In this document: positions 1 through 9,222 of the stretch, piece by piece | Position numbering within the stretch: position 1 is the first letter of the stretch | How the letters are laid out: each line of letters starts with the position of its first letter | From: Martelella mediterranea | GTDB lineage: Bacteria; Pseudomonadota; Alphaproteobacteria; Rhizobiales; Rhizobiaceae | DNA: 64,000 bases | NCBI RefSeq assembly: GCF_004342225.1 | Contig: NZ_SMAR01000013.1 | Location: 1 to 64,000, forward strand | Reading direction: 5' to 3' | Notes under the pieces: model-generated | The model's database searches: none | The model's input: the letters and a program-made list of their open reading frames with translations, nothing else | Told to the model about the DNA's origin: nothing | Translations under genes and position numbers: made by a program

Positions 1-57
1 TTGTGCGATTGCATCCGTCACACGACGGCGGAGGTCAACGGAAAGAGCTCGGGTCAT
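1..57 (-). mobile_element. IS630-family transposase, 5' end only (partial)
   Basis: The last bases of the minus-strand frame give MTRALSVDLRRRVTDAIAQ from an ATG at 57, and the gene continues beyond the left edge. An opening of this type (RALSVDLRRRV) is typical of the N-terminal helix-turn-helix segment of IS630/Tc1-mariner family transposases, which cut and paste DNA at TA targets. A strong ribosome binding site (AAGGAG, minus strand, at 65-70) precedes the start. Only 19 residues are visible, so the exact family member, its integrity and the catalytic DDE residues cannot be judged. The insertion-sequence end must lie between 58 and uvrB, but no terminal inverted repeat can be assigned without the other end. 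Confidence 0.7.
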
Positions 58-238
58 CGGAAATCTCCTTTGACACAAGGAATCACAAATCACACAAAAA
101 CGGAATCCCATACGATTCATTCATCGCGCCTGACGCTCTAAGCCACCGGTAGCCGGACGAAAGATGCAATGGCGAGGTGAATTTGCTGCCCCATACCACA
201 TCTGCCTGGCAAGGCGTCAAAGGGGTGCATATCCGCTC
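58..238. other. Spacer between IS630 transposase and uvrB
   Basis: This stretch contains the transposase ribosome binding site (about 65-70), presumably one terminal repeat of the insertion sequence, and the 3' flank of uvrB. No open reading frame or clear uvrB terminator hairpin was recognised. The boundary between element and chromosome cannot be placed from one end alone. Confidence 0.4.
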
Positions 239-3049
239 TCAGGAACCGGGCTTTCCGGATTTGCTGTTTCGGCGACCGCGTTTTTTGGTTTCTGACGGGT
301 CTTCGTAGGAACCGGCACCAATCTTTCCACGTTTGATCGGCTTCGCATCATTGCCAAGCGGCTTTTCAGTGCGCCCGACGGTCATCTCATCCAATGTGTT
401 TTTTCTGAACATTGGACGGGCCATATCAGTCCCCGGTCCCATATCGTCCAGTGACGGTTTTGCGAAATAGGATGCCTGCCCGCTGTCATCACTTTTTGTC
501 GCGTTTTCAGCGTCTTTCGACTCCTGCCGTTCAAGCTTGTCATCCATGCCTGCAAGCTCTGCCGCTTTCAGTCGTTTGATTTCATCACGCAGCCGCGCAG
601 CGGTTTCGAAGTCGAGATCAGCCGCTGCGTCACGCATCTGCTTTTCAAGTGCTTCAAGATGCGTTTGCAGATTGTTGCCAACAAGGTGACCGTCTTCAGC
701 AAAACCTTTGCCGCCTTTCGTGCCGATATCCGCGCGGACATGGTCTTTCTCATAAACGCTGTCGAGAATGTCGGAAATCTTGGCTTTGACAGACGCAGGT
801 GTGATGCCGTGTTCTTCATTGTAAGCAACCTGCTTTTCCCGGCGCCGGGATGTTTCGTCCATCGCGCGCTGCATTGAGCCGGTAATCTGGTCAGCATAAA
901 GGACGACCTGACCGTCGACATTACGTGCGGCGCGGCCAATGGTCTGTATGAGCGACGTTTCCGAGCGAAGAAAGCCTTCCTTGTCTGCGTCGAGGATTGC
1001 GACAAAACCGCATTCAGGAATATCGAGCCCTTCACGCAGCAGGTTGATACCGACGAGAACGTCGAATGCACCAAGCCGCAGATCACGTATGATTTCGATG
1101 CGTTCCAGCGTATCTACATCTGAGTGCATGTAGCGCACACGGATGCCTTGTTCGTGCAGATACTCCGTGAGGTCTTCAGCCATGCGTTTCGTCAAAACGG
1201 TGACCAGCGTGCGGTAGCCCTTGGCCGTCACCTCGCGAATCTCGCTCAGAACATCGTCGACCTGCGTTTTGGCTGGGCGCACTTCAACCGGAGGATCGAT
1301 CAGGCCTGTCGGGCGGATGACCTGTTCGGCGAAGACGCCGCCTGACTGATCCATTTCCCAGCCGCCCGGTGTTGCCGAAACGGCAATCGTGTCGGGTCGC
1401 ATCGCATCCCATTCCTCAAATCGCAGCGGTCGGTTGTCCATGCAAGAAGGCAAACGGAAGCCATATTCGGCCAGCGTGGCCTTGCGACGGAAGTCGCCGC
1501 GATACATTCCACCAATCTGCGGGATCGTGACATGGCTCTCATCGATGAAAATCAGCGCATCGTCCGGAATGTACTCAAACAGGGTGGGCGGTGGTTCGCC
1601 GGGTTTGCGGCCTGTCAGATAGCGCGAATAGTTTTCAATGCCGGGGCAGGCGCCGGTTGCTTCCATCATCTCGATATCGAAGCGTGTGCGCTGTTCCAGT
1701 CTTTGCGCTTCCAGAAGTCGTCCTGCATTTTCAAGTTCTTGCAGGCGTTGTTTTAACTCTTCTTTGATTGCCTTTATGGCGCCATTCAGGGTTGGCCGCG
1801 GCGTTACATAGTGCGAGTTGGCGTAGATCTTAACGGATTTGAGATCGCCGGTTTTATGGCCGGTGAGGGGATCAAACTCGGTGATGGAGTCGATCTCGTC
1901 ACCAAACATTGAAATACGCCAGGCGGCATCCTCAAGGTGAGCCGGAAAGATCTCGATAGTATCGCCGCGAACCCGGAACGAGCCGCGCTGGAAGTCCATA
2001 TCGCGTCGCTTGTATTGCTGTGCGACAAGGTCGGCAAGAAGCTGGCGCTGGTCCAGCACATCGCCGACCGCCATCTGGAAGGTCATGGCGGTATAGGTCT
2101 CCACCGAGCCGATACCGTAAATACATGAGACCGAAGCGATAATGATGCAGTCATCACGCTCGAGAATGGCGCGGGTTGCAGCGTGGCGCATACGGTCAAT
2201 CTGCTCGTTGATCGAGCTTTCTTTTTCAATATACGTGTCCGAGCGCGGCACATAGGCTTCCGGCTGATAATAGTCATAGTAGGAAACGAAATATTCGACC
2301 GCGTTATCCGGAAAGAAGTTCTTGAATTCCGAATAAAGCTGCGCCGCCAGTGTCTTGTTCGGCGCCAGAATGACGGCGGGACGCTGCGTTTCCTCAATCA
2401 CCTTGGCCATGGTGAAGGTTTTGCCGGAACCCGTGACACCAAGAAGGACCTGAGAGCGTTCACCGGTATTCAGGCCTTCCACAAGATCTTTGATTGCCGT
2501 GGGCTGGTCGCCGGATGGCTCGTATTCCGTGACCATCTTGATCGGCACGCCGCCCTCGGACTTCTCCGGGCGTTCAGGCCGGTGTGGTGTCCATATCTTG
2601 CCGTCCTTGAACAGCGGATTGCCGCTTTCAATCAGCTTGGAAAGAGCGTCAACGGTTGCCGTGACGCCTCCGGGGGCAAGGGTTTTGGCCTCTTCAAGCG
2701 AAACATCCACCCCTGCAACCGGATTAAGGCCGGCCGCTGCTCTGGTTTTCGGATCCGACGAAGCGCCGATGGAAACGCCGCGCGATGTCCGCGCCGCAGT
2801 CGCCTTCGATTTACCGGTTTTGGCTGTGTCGCGCTCTTCAGCGTCCTTACGTTCAGACGCTTTTTTGCGATGCTTGCCGGCTTTAGACGCCAGCGATCGT
2901 TGCGATTCGACTGTTTCAGCCTCAGCTTCACGCTCAAGGCTTTCGAGCCAGTCGCTCATGGAGTCCCCCACGGGTTCTCCCTGAAACGGTGCCTGCGGGG
3001 CTTCTTCAAAGCCCGGTTTCTTGTCGGATTTTTTCGATGATCTGGCCAT
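239..3049 (-). CDS. uvrB: UvrABC excinuclease subunit B
   Basis: UvrB is the damage-verifying helicase-like subunit of nucleotide excision repair; it is loaded by UvrA and recruits the nuclease UvrC. The 936-residue protein has Walker A GVTGSGKT at about 204-211, the beta-hairpin region [12 protein letters not shown] that clamps one DNA strand, a Walker B-like IDESH segment, the helicase motif QTIGRAARN, and a C-terminal UVR coiled coil (about 835-865, [12 protein letters not shown]) for UvrC contact. The core begins near residue 171 ([12 protein letters not shown]). The preceding 170 residues are a charged, low-complexity extension rich in Lys, Glu and Ala; such extensions are common in this order and make the protein much longer than the roughly 670-residue E. 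coli form. The ATG at 3049 is the start supported by the continuous frame. It is probably monocistronic, with the RDD gene upstream on the same strand. Confidence 0.97.
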   Translation of the reverse strand: MARSSKKSDKKPGFEEAPQAPFQGEPVGDSMSDWLESLEREAEAETVESQRSLASKAGKHRKKASERKDAEERDTAKTGKSKATAARTSRGVSIGASSDPKTRAAAGLNPVAGVDVSLEEAKTLAPGGVTATVDALSKLIESGNPLFKDGKIWTPHRPERPEKSEGGVPIKMVTEYEPSGDQPTAIKDLVEGLNTGERSQVLLGVTGSGKTFTMAKVIEETQRPAVILAPNKTLAAQLYSEFKNFFPDNAVEYFVSYYDYYQPEAYVPRSDTYIEKESSINEQIDRMRHAATRAILERDDCIIIASVSCIYGIGSVETYTAMTFQMAVGDVLDQRQLLADLVAQQYKRRDMDFQRGSFRVRGDTIEIFPAHLEDAAWRISMFGDEIDSITEFDPLTGHKTGDLKSVKIYANSHYVTPRPTLNGAIKAIKEELKQRLQELENAGRLLEAQRLEQRTRFDIEMMEATGACPGIENYSRYLTGRKPGEPPPTLFEYIPDDALIFIDESHVTIPQIGGMYRGDFRRKATLAEYGFRLPSCMDNRPLRFEEWDAMRPDTIAVSATPGGWEMDQSGGVFAEQVIRPTGLIDPPVEVRPAKTQVDDVLSEIREVTAKGYRTLVTVLTKRMAEDLTEYLHEQGIRVRYMHSDVDTLERIEIIRDLRLGAFDVLVGINLLREGLDIPECGFVAILDADKEGFLRSETSLIQTIGRAARNVDGQVVLYADQITGSMQRAMDETSRRREKQVAYNEEHGITPASVKAKISDILDSVYEKDHVRADIGTKGGKGFAEDGHLVGNNLQTHLEALEKQMRDAAADLDFETAARLRDEIKRLKAAELAGMDDKLERQESKDAENATKSDDSGQASYFAKPSLDDMGPGTDMARPMFRKNTLDEMTVGRTEKPLGNDAKPIKRGKIGAGSYEDPSETKKRGRRNSKSGKPGS

Positions 3050-3135
3050 GAAACGGAATATGGAGCCTCTAATCTGAAAAGAAAAGGGGCAGAGGTGGTC
3101 CGGAACATAAAAAGAACGGAATTGGCGTGCTGGAC

Positions 3136-3993
3136 TTAGCTGCGTTGTACAACCCAGCAGCGCATCATTGCATCATAAAGGCTGCGTCCGCGCCACAATG
3201 CAAACGGCCAGACCCACCAGACGAAGATAACCAGCAGTGTTGCAGCGTTCAGAACAAGCATATGAACAAGCATACGCTGGTCTGCGCCAGCGGTTTCCAT
3301 TGCGGAGACTGCGCCTGCAACCGAGGTGATTGATGGTGCCTGAAGCGCAATGGCAAACTGGAAGCAGCCATTCACCCAAACCGGCCAGAATTTCAGATAT
3401 TCGCGCAGGATCGCTGATGTTGGTTCGAGTGGCAGCGGGTGTTTTTCATACGGCTCGCGCGTTGCTGTGAGGCCAAGAAGCTGCTTTCCCGGTGTGCGAC
3501 CGAAAAGTGCACTAAAAATACCAAATGCGAGTGGCAGTAGCAAAAGCTGAACAGTGGCGACGCCCCGCGAAATCAGCGGGGAGGGAAAAATTGGCTGGTT
3601 GTTTTCATCAATCTGAACAGAGACGAAGCGCCTCAGCGTTTCTTCATTTTCTCCGGCGCGTTCTTCGCTGACAACTGCCATGCGTTTTTGGGGCAGGAAG
3701 AAGCTGTCAACGGTGCAGAGTTGTCGCTTCAGTGGCAGAGAAACGGCCTCTGAAGATGGCCAGTAGCGCTCGATCTCGGCAAAAACCGGAAGACCGGCAC
3801 CTTCGTCTGAGCAGGTCCGCGAGTACAGGAACGAACTGCTCAGGCCCGGTTTGAGGGAAGGGAGGGCGAGGGCGAGGGCTGCGACAAGAAATGTAAACAG
3901 CACAGAGTAGGCGAGAAGATCGACGATCAGAGCCGCGAAACGGCGCAGAAAAAAACGCGGCGGCTTTGGGGTCTCTGATGCGATTTCGATCAT
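3136..3993 (-). CDS. RDD family membrane protein
   Basis: The 285-residue protein contains an RDD-like inner-membrane domain. The N-terminal [17 protein letters not shown] (about 17-33) has the Arg/Asp pair typical of RDD proteins at the first membrane helix. Further hydrophobic segments lie near 185-205 ([18 protein letters not shown]) and in the C-terminal third, ending in a Trp-rich segment. [12 protein letters not shown] motif follows the second helix, as in other RDD members. The soluble loop between helices one and two (about 55-150) carries two Cys residues and is presumably periplasmic. The substrate and function of this family member are unknown; some RDD proteins are ion antiporters. 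It lies 86 bases upstream of uvrB on the same strand. Confidence 0.8.
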   Translation of the reverse strand: MIEIASETPKPPRFFLRRFAALIVDLLAYSVLFTFLVAALALALPSLKPGLSSSFLYSRTCSDEGAGLPVFAEIERYWPSSEAVSLPLKRQLCTVDSFFLPQKRMAVVSEERAGENEETLRRFVSVQIDENNQPIFPSPLISRGVATVQLLLLPLAFGIFSALFGRTPGKQLLGLTATREPYEKHPLPLEPTSAILREYLKFWPVWVNGCFQFAIALQAPSITSVAGAVSAMETAGADQRMLVHMLVLNAATLLVIFVWWVWPFALWRGRSLYDAMMRCWVVQRS

Positions 3994-4089
3994 GCGTTAA
4001 GGTCCTCTTGTATGAGGTCCGTTCTGGGCTGGTTTTCCCCTTGTTTCAACCGAAAAAAACAATTGGTGCAGCGTGCTCCGGTGTTTCCG

Positions 4090-4479
4090 TCAATGCTGCG
4101 GGGGCACGGGCGTCGGGTTTCCGCTGGAATCCATCGCAACCATGATGAACTGCGCCTGGGTGACGAGTTCGCGCTTTGGGCGATCATGGCGGTGCACCCA
4201 TGCTTCCACATCAACGGTCATGGATGTGCGGCCAATGCGGTCAAAATGCGTATAGACGCAAAGCGTATCGCCAATCTTGACCGGTTTGGCAAACGACATG
4301 GAATTCACAGCTGCAGTCACCGTCCGGTTCCCTGCGCGCTCGGAGGCTGCGACAAAAGCTGCGAGGTCCATCTGAGACATCACCCAGCCACCGAAGATAT
4401 CGCCTGCCGGGTTCGCATTCGCCGGCATGGCAACAGTCCGCATTGTGAGTTCGCCCTTCGGTGAGCCGTTCGCGTTCAT
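4090..4479 (-). CDS. Acyl-CoA thioesterase, YciA-like hotdog fold
   Basis: The 129-residue protein is a single hotdog-fold thioesterase, expected to hydrolyse acyl-CoA to free acid and CoA in the cytoplasm. The signature NPAGDIFGGWVMSQMD (about 22-37) is the conserved catalytic and CoA-binding segment of the YciA/acyl-CoA hydrolase group, followed by the strands AAVNSMSFAKPVKIGD and RTSMTVDVEAW. The ATG at 4479 is chosen because GGGAGAAAACG directly precedes it and the family opening follows at once. The frame extends further upstream, but that part resembles no family sequence and would overlap the divergent extensin-like gene's promoter. Substrate chain length cannot be told from the sequence. 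Confidence 0.87.
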   Translation of the reverse strand: MNANGSPKGELTMRTVAMPANANPAGDIFGGWVMSQMDLAAFVAASERAGNRTVTAAVNSMSFAKPVKIGDTLCVYTHFDRIGRTSMTVDVEAWVHRHDRPKRELVTQAQFIMVAMDSSGNPTPVPPQH

Positions 4480-4663
4480 CGTTTTCTCCCGTGTTGTCGC
4501 TAGAAAGCGTTTATTAGGCCGCAGATTTGATGGCCGCAATTCAGTTTGCTGCACGGCAGCCATGCAACCAGAGCGCGGTCCTGTTCGGCGTTGAAAAAAG
4601 CATTTGTTTACCCTTGTCTGATTAAACTTAAGGGGTGTTTCAACAAACAGGGCGTTTTCTAGT

Positions 4664-5761
4664 ATGGCGTTTTCTTCGCTCCTGCGGTCGGCGGCTTCAA
4701 TAACGGCTCTTTCCCTGGCCATGTCCGGGTGTTCCATTGGCGGTCTGATGACCTCATTTTCCGTGGATACAAGTAGCAAGTCGCAGCCTCCCGTCACCCG
4801 CACGGCGGAGAACACGACTGGCGCCAACGCACAACCGGCCAACGGGCAGCAGGTCGCGAACGCATCAGAAGATGCCTCAGCAATCGATGCTTCGAAGCCA
4901 GCCTCTCAGAGTATCGAGCAGGTGATTGCCCAAACACAGAAGCTTCAGGAGCCTGACACCGCGGGCACATCGATTGACGGCTGGCTGGGCGTTGCCGAAG
5001 AAGGGGCCGGCGCCTCTGGTGAAGCCGGTCCGGGTTCTGCGGGAAAAGCTATGATTGCCGCGCGTGGCCAAGGTGCTGATGTTGCCAAAGGCGGTGCTTC
5101 TGACCCGGGTATCGACCCGATCGAAACAGCCTCGCTTCTGCCGCATGTCGATCCCGGTGGAACTGGCGGCAGTGCGACAGGAAAGCAAAAACGCATACCG
5201 GGCGTCATGCCTTTGTCTGAGCGGCAGTGCAGGAGCCAGCTCAGTGATATGGGCGTAAAATTCTCAGAAGTTTCGGCGATCGCCAACGGAAAGCACTGTG
5301 GTATTGATTATCCCGTTGAGGTTCAGTCGCTGTCTGGGGATGTGAAAGTCTCGCCTGAGGTCGTTGTGAATTGTCAGACAGCATTGTCATTTGCGCAATG
5401 GGTGCAGAATGAGGTCGCGCCGGCGGTGCGGGTTCGCTATCTGACGGGCCTCGACAGCGTTCAGACGATGGGTGGCTACTCTTGCAGGCGCATGAATAAC
5501 GGCAAGCGCAACACCGATTGGTCGGAGCATGCTACTGGCAATGCCATTGATGTCGGTGGCTTCCGACTCAACAATGGTCGCGAAATCGACGTCTCGCCGA
5601 AAGGGCTGTTTGCATTTCGGGAGAGGGGGCTGCTGAAGTCCATCCGTGCCAGCAGCTGCGGTTATTTCAGTACGGTGCTTGGGCCGGGCTATCCAAAACA
5701 TGATGATCACTTTCACTTTGATTTGAAGCAGCGTTCTTCCGGACGGGCATACTGCAGCTAG
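4664..5761 (+). CDS. Extensin-like C-terminal domain lipoprotein
   Basis: The 365-residue protein begins with a lipoprotein signal peptide (lipobox LAMSGC, acylated Cys at residue 23) and so should be anchored in an envelope membrane facing the periplasm. Residues about 25-190 are a low-complexity Ala/Gly/Ser/Gln linker. The C-terminal half (about 185-365) is the extensin-like_C domain found in alphaproteobacteria. It has SEHATGNAIDVGG (His289, Asp296) and KHDDHFHFD (about 345-353), the His/Asp/His pattern of LAS-type zinc peptidases, and paired Cys residues likely to form disulfides. By this resemblance it may act on peptidoglycan peptides, but no activity is established for the family as far as I know. 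It is divergent from the thioesterase gene and is followed by a hairpin-rich spacer. Confidence 0.82.
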   Translation: MAFSSLLRSAASITALSLAMSGCSIGGLMTSFSVDTSSKSQPPVTRTAENTTGANAQPANGQQVANASEDASAIDASKPASQSIEQVIAQTQKLQEPDTAGTSIDGWLGVAEEGAGASGEAGPGSAGKAMIAARGQGADVAKGGASDPGIDPIETASLLPHVDPGGTGGSATGKQKRIPGVMPLSERQCRSQLSDMGVKFSEVSAIANGKHCGIDYPVEVQSLSGDVKVSPEVVVNCQTALSFAQWVQNEVAPAVRVRYLTGLDSVQTMGGYSCRRMNNGKRNTDWSEHATGNAIDVGGFRLNNGREIDVSPKGLFAFRERGLLKSIRASSCGYFSTVLGPGYPKHDDHFHFDLKQRSSGRAYCS

Positions 5762-5767
5762 CGGTTC

Positions 5768-5927
5768 GATTCCGGCATTTGGTTCCCTTTTCCGCACGTG
5801 CTTATCCAAATGCCGGAATCAAAAGAACCACTAGCCAAGTTTATGTTTCTAGTGGAATTTTCGAATTTGACATTTGAAACTATCGCTGGCGGCAGGCGGG
5901 ATTCAAATGTCAAATTCATTCCACTAG
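5768..5927. repeat. Composite inverted-repeat intergenic element
   Basis: Three nested or adjacent inverted repeats occupy this 160-base stretch just after the extensin-like gene. Arms 5768-5782 and 5806-5820 are a perfect 15-bp inverted repeat with a 23-base loop. Arms 5828-5834 and 5849-5855 pair CCACTAG with CTAGTGG. Arms 5849-5878 and 5902-5927 pair over 26 bp, interrupted only by a four-base bulge (TTTC, 5859-5862), with a 23-base loop. The arm 5849-5855 could pair with either partner, so alternative folds exist. No T-run follows, so it is not a simple terminator. It resembles a small palindromic intergenic repeat or MITE-like relic, but only one copy was seen here. Confidence 0.6.
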
Positions 5928-6325
5928 GCCATACTGGCAGCCGGAACGACGGACGCCGTCTTCGATGCCCTTTCATCTTAATACCGCTCAGATTTGTTCC
6001 GGACAGGGTCTCCGGTGCGGATCTGTTTCAGAACGACGGAACGAAACGTTTCGTATTTGGATGCGAAACGTTTCGTGCTCTTATATTAAAGATTGATCTG
6101 TTTTGCGGCCGATCGAAAATCATGACAATGTTCGAAAATGTTCGCTTTTTGCTGTTTGATTTTTACGACAGGCGTCGGTGTTTGAAAGTCTGACTTTAAA
6201 CGGGCTGGGGGCTTTGCGATTTTCTTAATGACAAGCCCTAAATAACGGCATTAAGATTGCATTAGTCGAAGGGAGCTTGAAACGAACTCGGTACAGACAG
6301 ATATGAGTACCAACAAAAGGGCCTG
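5928..6325. other. Spacer upstream of clpS
   Basis: This spacer holds the twin palindrome at 6042-6075 described separately, an AT-rich -10-like TATATT at 6082-6087 just after it, and the clpS promoter region. A CTTGAA hexamer at 6276-6281, with an AGATAT about 17 bases further on, could be a weak heat-shock-type promoter for clpSA. A 23-codon open frame at 6121-6192 has no good ribosome binding site and is not called. Confidence 0.35.
6042..6075. promoter_or_regulatory. Twin palindromic operator, LacI/GalR-type
   Basis: The perfect 12-base palindrome CGAAACGTTTCG occurs twice, at 6042-6053 and 6064-6075. Centres are 22 bases apart, close to two helical turns, which would place both sites on one face of the DNA. 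A palindrome with central CG and flanking GAAA/TTTC is the classic operator form of LacI/GalR regulators (compare the Cra/FruR site). No LacI-family gene lies in the window, so the regulator and target are unknown; candidates are clpSA, 250-290 bases downstream, or an unannotated transcript starting near the TATATT at 6082. Confidence 0.6.
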
Positions 6326-6367
6326 ATGGACGCGTCGGATGAGCGGAAGGACCAACGGAGTAATGAA

Positions 6368-6721
6368 ATGATCGCGATGTCGATCCGGATGCAGAACGAC
6401 CCCTCGAAGAACGGGGATAATCCAAACCGCGGGACAGCGGTGATCGCGCGCACCAAGCCCAAGACAAAGAAACCCAGCTTATACCGGGTTCTCCTGTTGA
6501 ATGATGACTACACACCAATGGAGTTTGTGATCCATATACTGGAACGTTTCTTCCAGAAGGACCGTGAGGCGGCAACCCGCATCATGCTGAACGTTCATAA
6601 TAATGGCGTCGGTGAGTGCGGTGTTTTTACCTATGAAGTGGCTGAGACCAAGGTCAGCCAGGTTATGGATTTTGCCCGTCAACATCAGCATCCATTGCAA
6701 TGTGTCATGGAAAAGAAGTGA
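6368..6721 (+). CDS. clpS: ATP-dependent Clp protease adaptor ClpS
   Basis: ClpS is the N-end-rule adaptor that delivers proteins with N-degrons to ClpAP. In the 117-residue form the N-degron pocket residues are visible: [11 protein letters not shown] contains Asn45, Asp46, Asp47 and Thr49, and His77 lies in MLNVHNNG. The end CVMEKK is usual. The frame is open from an ATG at 6326, but that codon has no Shine-Dalgarno. The ATG at 6368 has ACGGAG ending seven bases before it, so it is preferred; a later Met (residue 8, MQND) is also possible. clpA starts 10 bases after the stop, so the two are co-transcribed and likely translationally linked. Confidence 0.93.
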   Translation: MIAMSIRMQNDPSKNGDNPNRGTAVIARTKPKTKKPSLYRVLLLNDDYTPMEFVIHILERFFQKDREAATRIMLNVHNNGVGECGVFTYEVAETKVSQVMDFARQHQHPLQCVMEKK

Positions 6722-6731
6722 GGATCTGATC

Positions 6732-9146
6732 GTGCCAACATTCTCTCCCAGTCTTGAAAAGGCGCTGCATCAGGCTCTAACCTATGCAAATGACCGGCAT
6801 CACGAATACGCAACGCTGGAGCATCTGCTTCTGGCGCTGATCGACGATAGTGACGCGGCCGCAGTGATGGGGGCCTGCAACGTCGATCTCGACGTTCTGC
6901 GCAAAACTGTAACCGAATATGTCGATACCGAGCTTGCCAATCTGGTGACCGGTTATGACGAAGACTCCAAGCCGACATCTGGTTTCCAGCGGGTGATTCA
7001 GCGCGCGGTAATCCATGTTCAGTCCTCTGGCCGCGAAGAAGTGACCGGCGCAAACGTACTCGTCGCAATCTTCGCAGAGCGCGAGAGCCATGCCGCCTAT
7101 TTCCTGCAGCAGCAGGAGATGACGCGCTACGACGCTGTGAACTATATTTCGCACGGGATCGGCAAGCGGCCCGGCGCCTCTGAAACGCGTTCGCCGCGCG
7201 GAGCGCCAGGCGATGCAGAAGATGCGGAAAACATCAATCCGCGCGAAACCGAAGATGGCAGCCGCAAGCAGCCGGACGCCCTCAAGGCATATTGTGTGAA
7301 CCTGAATGAGAAGGCCCAGAATGGGAAGATCGACCCTCTGATCGGTCGCGATTCAGAGGTCAATCGGACGATTCAGGTTTTGTGCCGCCGCTCGAAAAAT
7401 AATCCACTCTACGTTGGTGATCCCGGCGTCGGGAAAACAGCAATTGCAGAAGGCCTGGCCAAGCGCATCGTTGAAGGCAAAGTGCCTGAAGCGTTGATGG
7501 ATGCCACGATTTTCTCGCTCGACATGGGTACGCTTCTGGCCGGAACCCGCTATCGTGGTGATTTCGAAGAGCGCCTGAAGCAGGTCGTCAAGGAACTCGA
7601 AGAGTATGAAGGCGCTGTCCTTTTCATTGATGAGATCCATACGGTGATCGGCGCTGGTGCAACATCCGGTGGCGCCATGGATGCTTCGAACCTGCTGAAA
7701 CCTGCCCTGTCTTCAGGCACAATTCGCTGCATTGGCTCGACCACGTATAAGGAATATCGTCAGTTCTTTGAAAAGGACCGGGCGCTTGTACGCCGTTTTC
7801 AGAAGATCGACGTCAACGAACCGAGTGTTGATGATGCCATCGACATCATGCGTGGCCTGAAGCCGTATTTCGAAGAGTATCATCACCTGCGCTATACCAA
7901 TGAGGCCATCAAGGCGGCTGTCGAGCTTTCGGCACGTTACATCACGGACCGCAAGTTGCCCGACAAGGCCATCGATGTGATCGACGAAACGGGTGCTGCG
8001 CAGATGCTGGTTCCGGTATCCCGGCGCCGCAAGATGATCACGGAGAAAGAGATCGAAGCCACGATCGCGACCATGGCCCGGATTCCGCCAAAAACCGTAT
8101 CGAAGGATGATGAGCAGGTTCTGGCCAATCTGGAACAGGAACTGCGTTCGGTTGTTTACGGGCAGGATGCGGCTATCGATGCGCTCGCGACCGCGATCAA
8201 GCTGTCTCGTGCAGGTTTGCGTGAACCAAACAAGCCGATTGGTTCTTATATCTTCTCCGGCCCGACCGGTGTTGGTAAGACGGAGGTCTCCAAGCAGCTT
8301 GCATCGTCTCTGGGGGTCGAACTTCTACGCTTTGATATGTCGGAGTATGGTGAGCGTCATACGGTTTCCCGGCTTCTTGGCGCACCGCCCGGTTATGTCG
8401 GCTTCGACCAGGGTGGGTTGCTGACCGATGGTGTCGATCAGCATCCGCATTGCGTGGTTCTGCTGGATGAGATCGAAAAGGCGCACCCCGATATCTACAA
8501 TATCCTGCTGCAGGTGATGGATCATGGCACGCTGACGGATCACAACGGCAAGAAGATCGACTTCCGCAATGTTATCCTGATTATGACGACGAATGCCGGT
8601 GCGGCTGAAATGTCGAAATCGGCAATCGGGTTCGGTTCTTCGCGGCGGACCGGTGATGCTGAGGAGGCGCTCAACAGCACCTTTACACCGGAATTCCGCA
8701 ACCGTCTTGATGCAATCATTCAGTTTGCTCCGCTGCCAACTGAAGTCATCCATCAGGTTGTTCAGAAATTCGTCATGCAGCTGGAGTCTCAGTTGTCTGA
8801 ACGGAATGTGACCTTTGAATTGTCTGATGAGGCGGTCGCCTGGCTTTCTGAGCGTGGATATGATGAGAAAATGGGTGCGCGTCCGCTGGGTCGCGTCATT
8901 CAGGAACACATCAAGAAGCCGCTCGCCAATGAGATACTCTTCGGGGATCTGCGTAAGGGCGGGGTTGTTCGCGTCGGTGTCAAAACCGTAAACGAGGGTA
9001 AAGCTGAGCTGACGCTTGAAGCGATCCCGGATTCAACGCCGGTGAAAGAGTCAGAGCTGAAATCGGACGCGCCCAAGGCTGCTGGTAAGACAGGTAAAAA
9101 GCCTGCAGGCGGAAAGAAAGGCCGTAAGTCTGAGGCAAGTTCTTAA
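6732..9146 (+). CDS. clpA: ATP-dependent Clp protease ATP-binding subunit ClpA
   Basis: ClpA is the AAA+ unfoldase that feeds substrates to ClpP and receives N-degron cargo from ClpS. The 804-residue protein starts with GTG at 6732 behind AGGA. It has the Clp_N double repeat (about 1-140), a linker rich in Glu/Arg, the first AAA+ domain with GDPGVGKT at about 229-236 and a VLFIDEIHT Walker B, then the second AAA+ domain with SGPTGVGKT near 509-517 and VVLLDEIEKAHPD near 575. The absence of a long ClpB-type coiled coil between the domains identifies ClpA. The C terminus ends in a Lys/Gly-rich tail (about 775-804), common in Rhizobiales ClpA. A good terminator follows. Confidence 0.96.
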   Translation: MPTFSPSLEKALHQALTYANDRHHEYATLEHLLLALIDDSDAAAVMGACNVDLDVLRKTVTEYVDTELANLVTGYDEDSKPTSGFQRVIQRAVIHVQSSGREEVTGANVLVAIFAERESHAAYFLQQQEMTRYDAVNYISHGIGKRPGASETRSPRGAPGDAEDAENINPRETEDGSRKQPDALKAYCVNLNEKAQNGKIDPLIGRDSEVNRTIQVLCRRSKNNPLYVGDPGVGKTAIAEGLAKRIVEGKVPEALMDATIFSLDMGTLLAGTRYRGDFEERLKQVVKELEEYEGAVLFIDEIHTVIGAGATSGGAMDASNLLKPALSSGTIRCIGSTTYKEYRQFFEKDRALVRRFQKIDVNEPSVDDAIDIMRGLKPYFEEYHHLRYTNEAIKAAVELSARYITDRKLPDKAIDVIDETGAAQMLVPVSRRRKMITEKEIEATIATMARIPPKTVSKDDEQVLANLEQELRSVVYGQDAAIDALATAIKLSRAGLREPNKPIGSYIFSGPTGVGKTEVSKQLASSLGVELLRFDMSEYGERHTVSRLLGAPPGYVGFDQGGLLTDGVDQHPHCVVLLDEIEKAHPDIYNILLQVMDHGTLTDHNGKKIDFRNVILIMTTNAGAAEMSKSAIGFGSSRRTGDAEEALNSTFTPEFRNRLDAIIQFAPLPTEVIHQVVQKFVMQLESQLSERNVTFELSDEAVAWLSERGYDEKMGARPLGRVIQEHIKKPLANEILFGDLRKGGVVRVGVKTVNEGKAELTLEAIPDSTPVKESELKSDAPKAAGKTGKKPAGGKKGRKSEASS

Positions 9147-9170
9147 GAGGGCAGTTATCAGATCAGATGT

Positions 9171-9199
9171 AAAAAGCCGGGGCACTGTCCCGGCTTTTT
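9171..9199 (+). terminator. Rho-independent terminator of clpSA
   Basis: AAAAAGCCGGG pairs with CCCGGCTTTTT across a short loop, 25 bases after the clpA stop. The symmetrical A and T runs make it usable from both strands, so it may also stop transcription of the pagL-like pseudogene. Confidence 0.85.
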
Positions 9200-9222
9200 G
9201 CTATGGAATAGAACGAGGGGCT

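Noticed and set aside
2183-3040. Long antisense frame (285 codons) opposite uvrB
   Set aside because: The opposite strand codes for a clearly recognised protein; the frame is a by-product of codon bias.
5762-5772. GGTTCGATTCC, resembling a tRNA T-loop
   Set aside because: The flanking bases do not form a T stem and no acceptor or anticodon arm is present, so it is not a tRNA or tRNA fragment.
6121-6192. 23-codon open frame downstream of the twin operator
   Set aside because: It has no Shine-Dalgarno and no resemblance to a known small protein.
5798-6193. 131-codon open frame in the extensin-clpS spacer
   Set aside because: It runs through both arms of the inverted-repeat element and the twin operator, has no ribosome binding site and resembles no family.
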